Source: Paracoccaceae bacterium (GTDB lineage Bacteria > Pseudomonadota > Alphaproteobacteria > Rhodobacterales > Rhodobacteraceae). From it: 6,744 bases of DNA. Below, one piece after another: positions 5,929-6,744 of this stretch. Under the pieces are notes generated by a model, which searched no databases, was not told where the DNA came from, and saw nothing but the letters and a program-made list of their open reading frames with translations. Both the position numbers and the translations under genes were made by a program. How positions within the stretch are numbered: position 1 is the first letter of the stretch; the number at the start of each line of letters is the position of its first letter. The stretch covers positions 1 to 6,744 of the forward strand of contig SKWP01000352.1 in the NCBI GenBank assembly GCA_007128865.1, written 5' to 3'.

Positions 5929-5948
5929 GGCCGGAAACGCTTTCGGCC
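5929..5948 (-). other. Hairpin immediately upstream of the VOC gene ribosome binding site
   Basis: GGCCG (5929-5933) pairs with CGGCC (5944-5948), and AAA (5935-5937) with TTT (5941-5943), around loop CGC with one bulged G. On the minus strand it would form in the mRNA leader about 10 bases before the AAGGA site. No promoter could be recognised between 5907 and 6073, so this gene pair may be read from the upstream amidase gene. Confidence 0.3.
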
Positions 5949-5963
5949 TTCGCACCCCGACGA

Positions 5964-5990
5964 GGGCCTTCAAGCCGCTGTAGCGGGCCC
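5964..5990. other. Stem-loop between the amidase and VOC genes
   Basis: GGGC (5964-5967) pairs with GCCC (5987-5990), and CCGC (5975-5978) with GCGG (5983-5986), loop TGTA, with a 7-base bulge on one side only. No T-tract follows on either strand. It may mark the 3' end of the amidase transcript or be a chance palindrome in G/C-rich DNA. Confidence 0.22.
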
Positions 5991-6073
5991 CCGGAGCGAG
6001 GCGACGATCGCATGGTCCGCCCCGCCTGCACGGAGATACGGACGCGGCCTTCAAGGTGATCCTGCACACCGCA

Positions 6074-6744
6074 TCAGTCGACAATCTCCGCCGTTTCCAG
6101 CACCGCCTGCATCAGGACATTGGTGCCGGCCTCGGCCCATTCGGGGGTGATCTGCTCGGCCTCGTTGTGGCTGATGCCGTCGACACAGGGCGTCATCACC
6201 ATGGTTGTCGGGCAGATGTCGACCAGTCGGCATGCATCATGGCCGGCACCGGAAACGATATCCATGTGACTGTATCCGAGGTTTTCGGCAGCCTTGCGCA
6301 CCCGGTCCACCAGCACCGGGTCAAAGGCCGGCGGATCGAAGGAACCAACGATTTCCGATTGGAAACGCACGCCGACCTCGGCACAAAGCCCCGGAGCACG
6401 AGCATTGAGTTCGCCAACCATCCTGTCCAGATGATCCGGCACATGAGACCGAAAATCTATTGTGAAAACAACCTTTTCCGGGATGACATTGCGGCTGTTC
6501 GGAAAGACTTCGACATGGCCGATGGCGCCGACCGCATTCGGCTGCAGCTTCATTGCGATTTCGTGGACAAGCTCTGTCACCCGTGCCAGCCCGCGCCCGG
6601 CGTTGCGGCGCATGTACATCGGGGTCGAACCGGTATGCTGGCCTTTGCCGGTGACGGTGCATTGCACCCATCGAAGACCCTGACCATGGGTGACGATGCC
6701 CACATCCTTGCCCTCGGCCTCCAGGATCGGGCCCTGTTCGATAT
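6074..6744 (-). CDS. Zn-dependent M20-family carbamoyl-amidase (N-carbamoyl amino acid hydrolase / beta-ureidopropionase type), C-terminal half
   Basis: The gene continues past the right edge; 222 C-terminal residues are visible. Members of this hydantoinase/carbamoylase amidase group hydrolyse N-carbamoyl compounds (N-carbamoyl amino acids, N-carbamoyl-beta-alanine, allantoate), releasing ammonia and CO2, with two metal ions. The fragment begins IEQGPILEAEGKDVGIV; the codon just before, cut by the edge, ends in AT and fits the His of the family motif HIEQG, a metal ligand. Then come GKGQHTGSTPM (His and Thr of the family HAGTTPM motif), the PNSRNVIP substrate-binding motif, FTIDFR, the lid segment to about residue 130, IVSGAGHDA, and GISHN with H192 as the last metal ligand. 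All these motifs are kept. The family is about 410 residues long, so about half is shown. SGAGHDA plus GISHN separates it from ordinary M20 peptidases; the exact substrate is not certain. Codon use (ATA, ACA, TCT around 6440-6470) is less G/C-biased than in the left-hand genes. Confidence 0.88.
   Translation of the reverse strand, partial: IEQGPILEAEGKDVGIVTHGQGLRWVQCTVTGKGQHTGSTPMYMRRNAGRGLARVTELVHEIAMKLQPNAVGAIGHVEVFPNSRNVIPEKVVFTIDFRSHVPDHLDRMVGELNARAPGLCAEVGVRFQSEIVGSFDPPAFDPVLVDRVRKAAENLGYSHMDIVSGAGHDACRLVDICPTTMVMTPCVDGISHNEAEQITPEWAEAGTNVLMQAVLETAEIVD

Noticed and set aside
5965..6055. Direct repeat GGCCTTCAAG at 5965-5974 and 6046-6055
   Set aside because: Only 10 bases, with no similarity around the copies and no second sign of an insertion or attachment site; probably chance.
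5500..6084. 194-codon minus-strand frame overlapping the VOC gene
   Set aside because: Out of frame with the well-supported VOC protein; Arg-rich translation with no domain.

Overview
This is a GC-rich window from an alphaproteobacterium, most likely order Rhodobacterales (Paracoccus/Rhodobacter-like). The evidence is the FtsZ tail ending in IPAFLRRQAN, the order ftsZ-lpxC-bamD-recN on one strand, and protein wording typical of that group. I see no mobile element, CRISPR array, tRNA or rRNA.

Left part (1-4516, plus strand): a conserved cell-envelope and housekeeping block. It opens with the last 51 codons of ftsZ (cell division), closed by a strong intrinsic terminator at 182-223. After a structured 5' leader comes lpxC, the committed step of lipid A synthesis. 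The start used is the GTG at 429; the open frame reaches further upstream but runs through the terminator. bamD, the outer-membrane assembly lipoprotein, follows after 183 bases, and recN, an SMC-like DNA repair ATPase, starts 22 bases after bamD. A 100-residue outer-membrane lipoprotein of unknown function, with its own likely promoter, closes the block. Division, LPS synthesis, outer-membrane protein insertion and DNA repair are thus side by side.

Middle (4517-4887): 371 bases without a gene between convergent genes. It is full of inverted repeats: two abutting asymmetric stem-loops (4609-4698), a 9-bp hairpin (4767-4795) and a 13-bp inverted repeat linking the two. It looks like a REP-like or bidirectional 3'-end element and is the least explained part of the window.

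Right part (4888-6744, minus strand): read right to left, the C-terminal half of a zinc-dependent M20-family carbamoyl-amidase (N-carbamoyl amino acid hydrolase / beta-ureidopropionase type), then a VOC (glyoxalase-fold) protein whose stop overlaps the start of a MobA/MocA-like nucleotidyltransferase by four bases. These are accessory metabolic genes. No pathway joining all three can be read from this sequence.

No clearly new biological system is present. The best candidates for follow-up are the structured convergent intergenic region, the lpxC leader and the VOC-nucleotidyltransferase pair.
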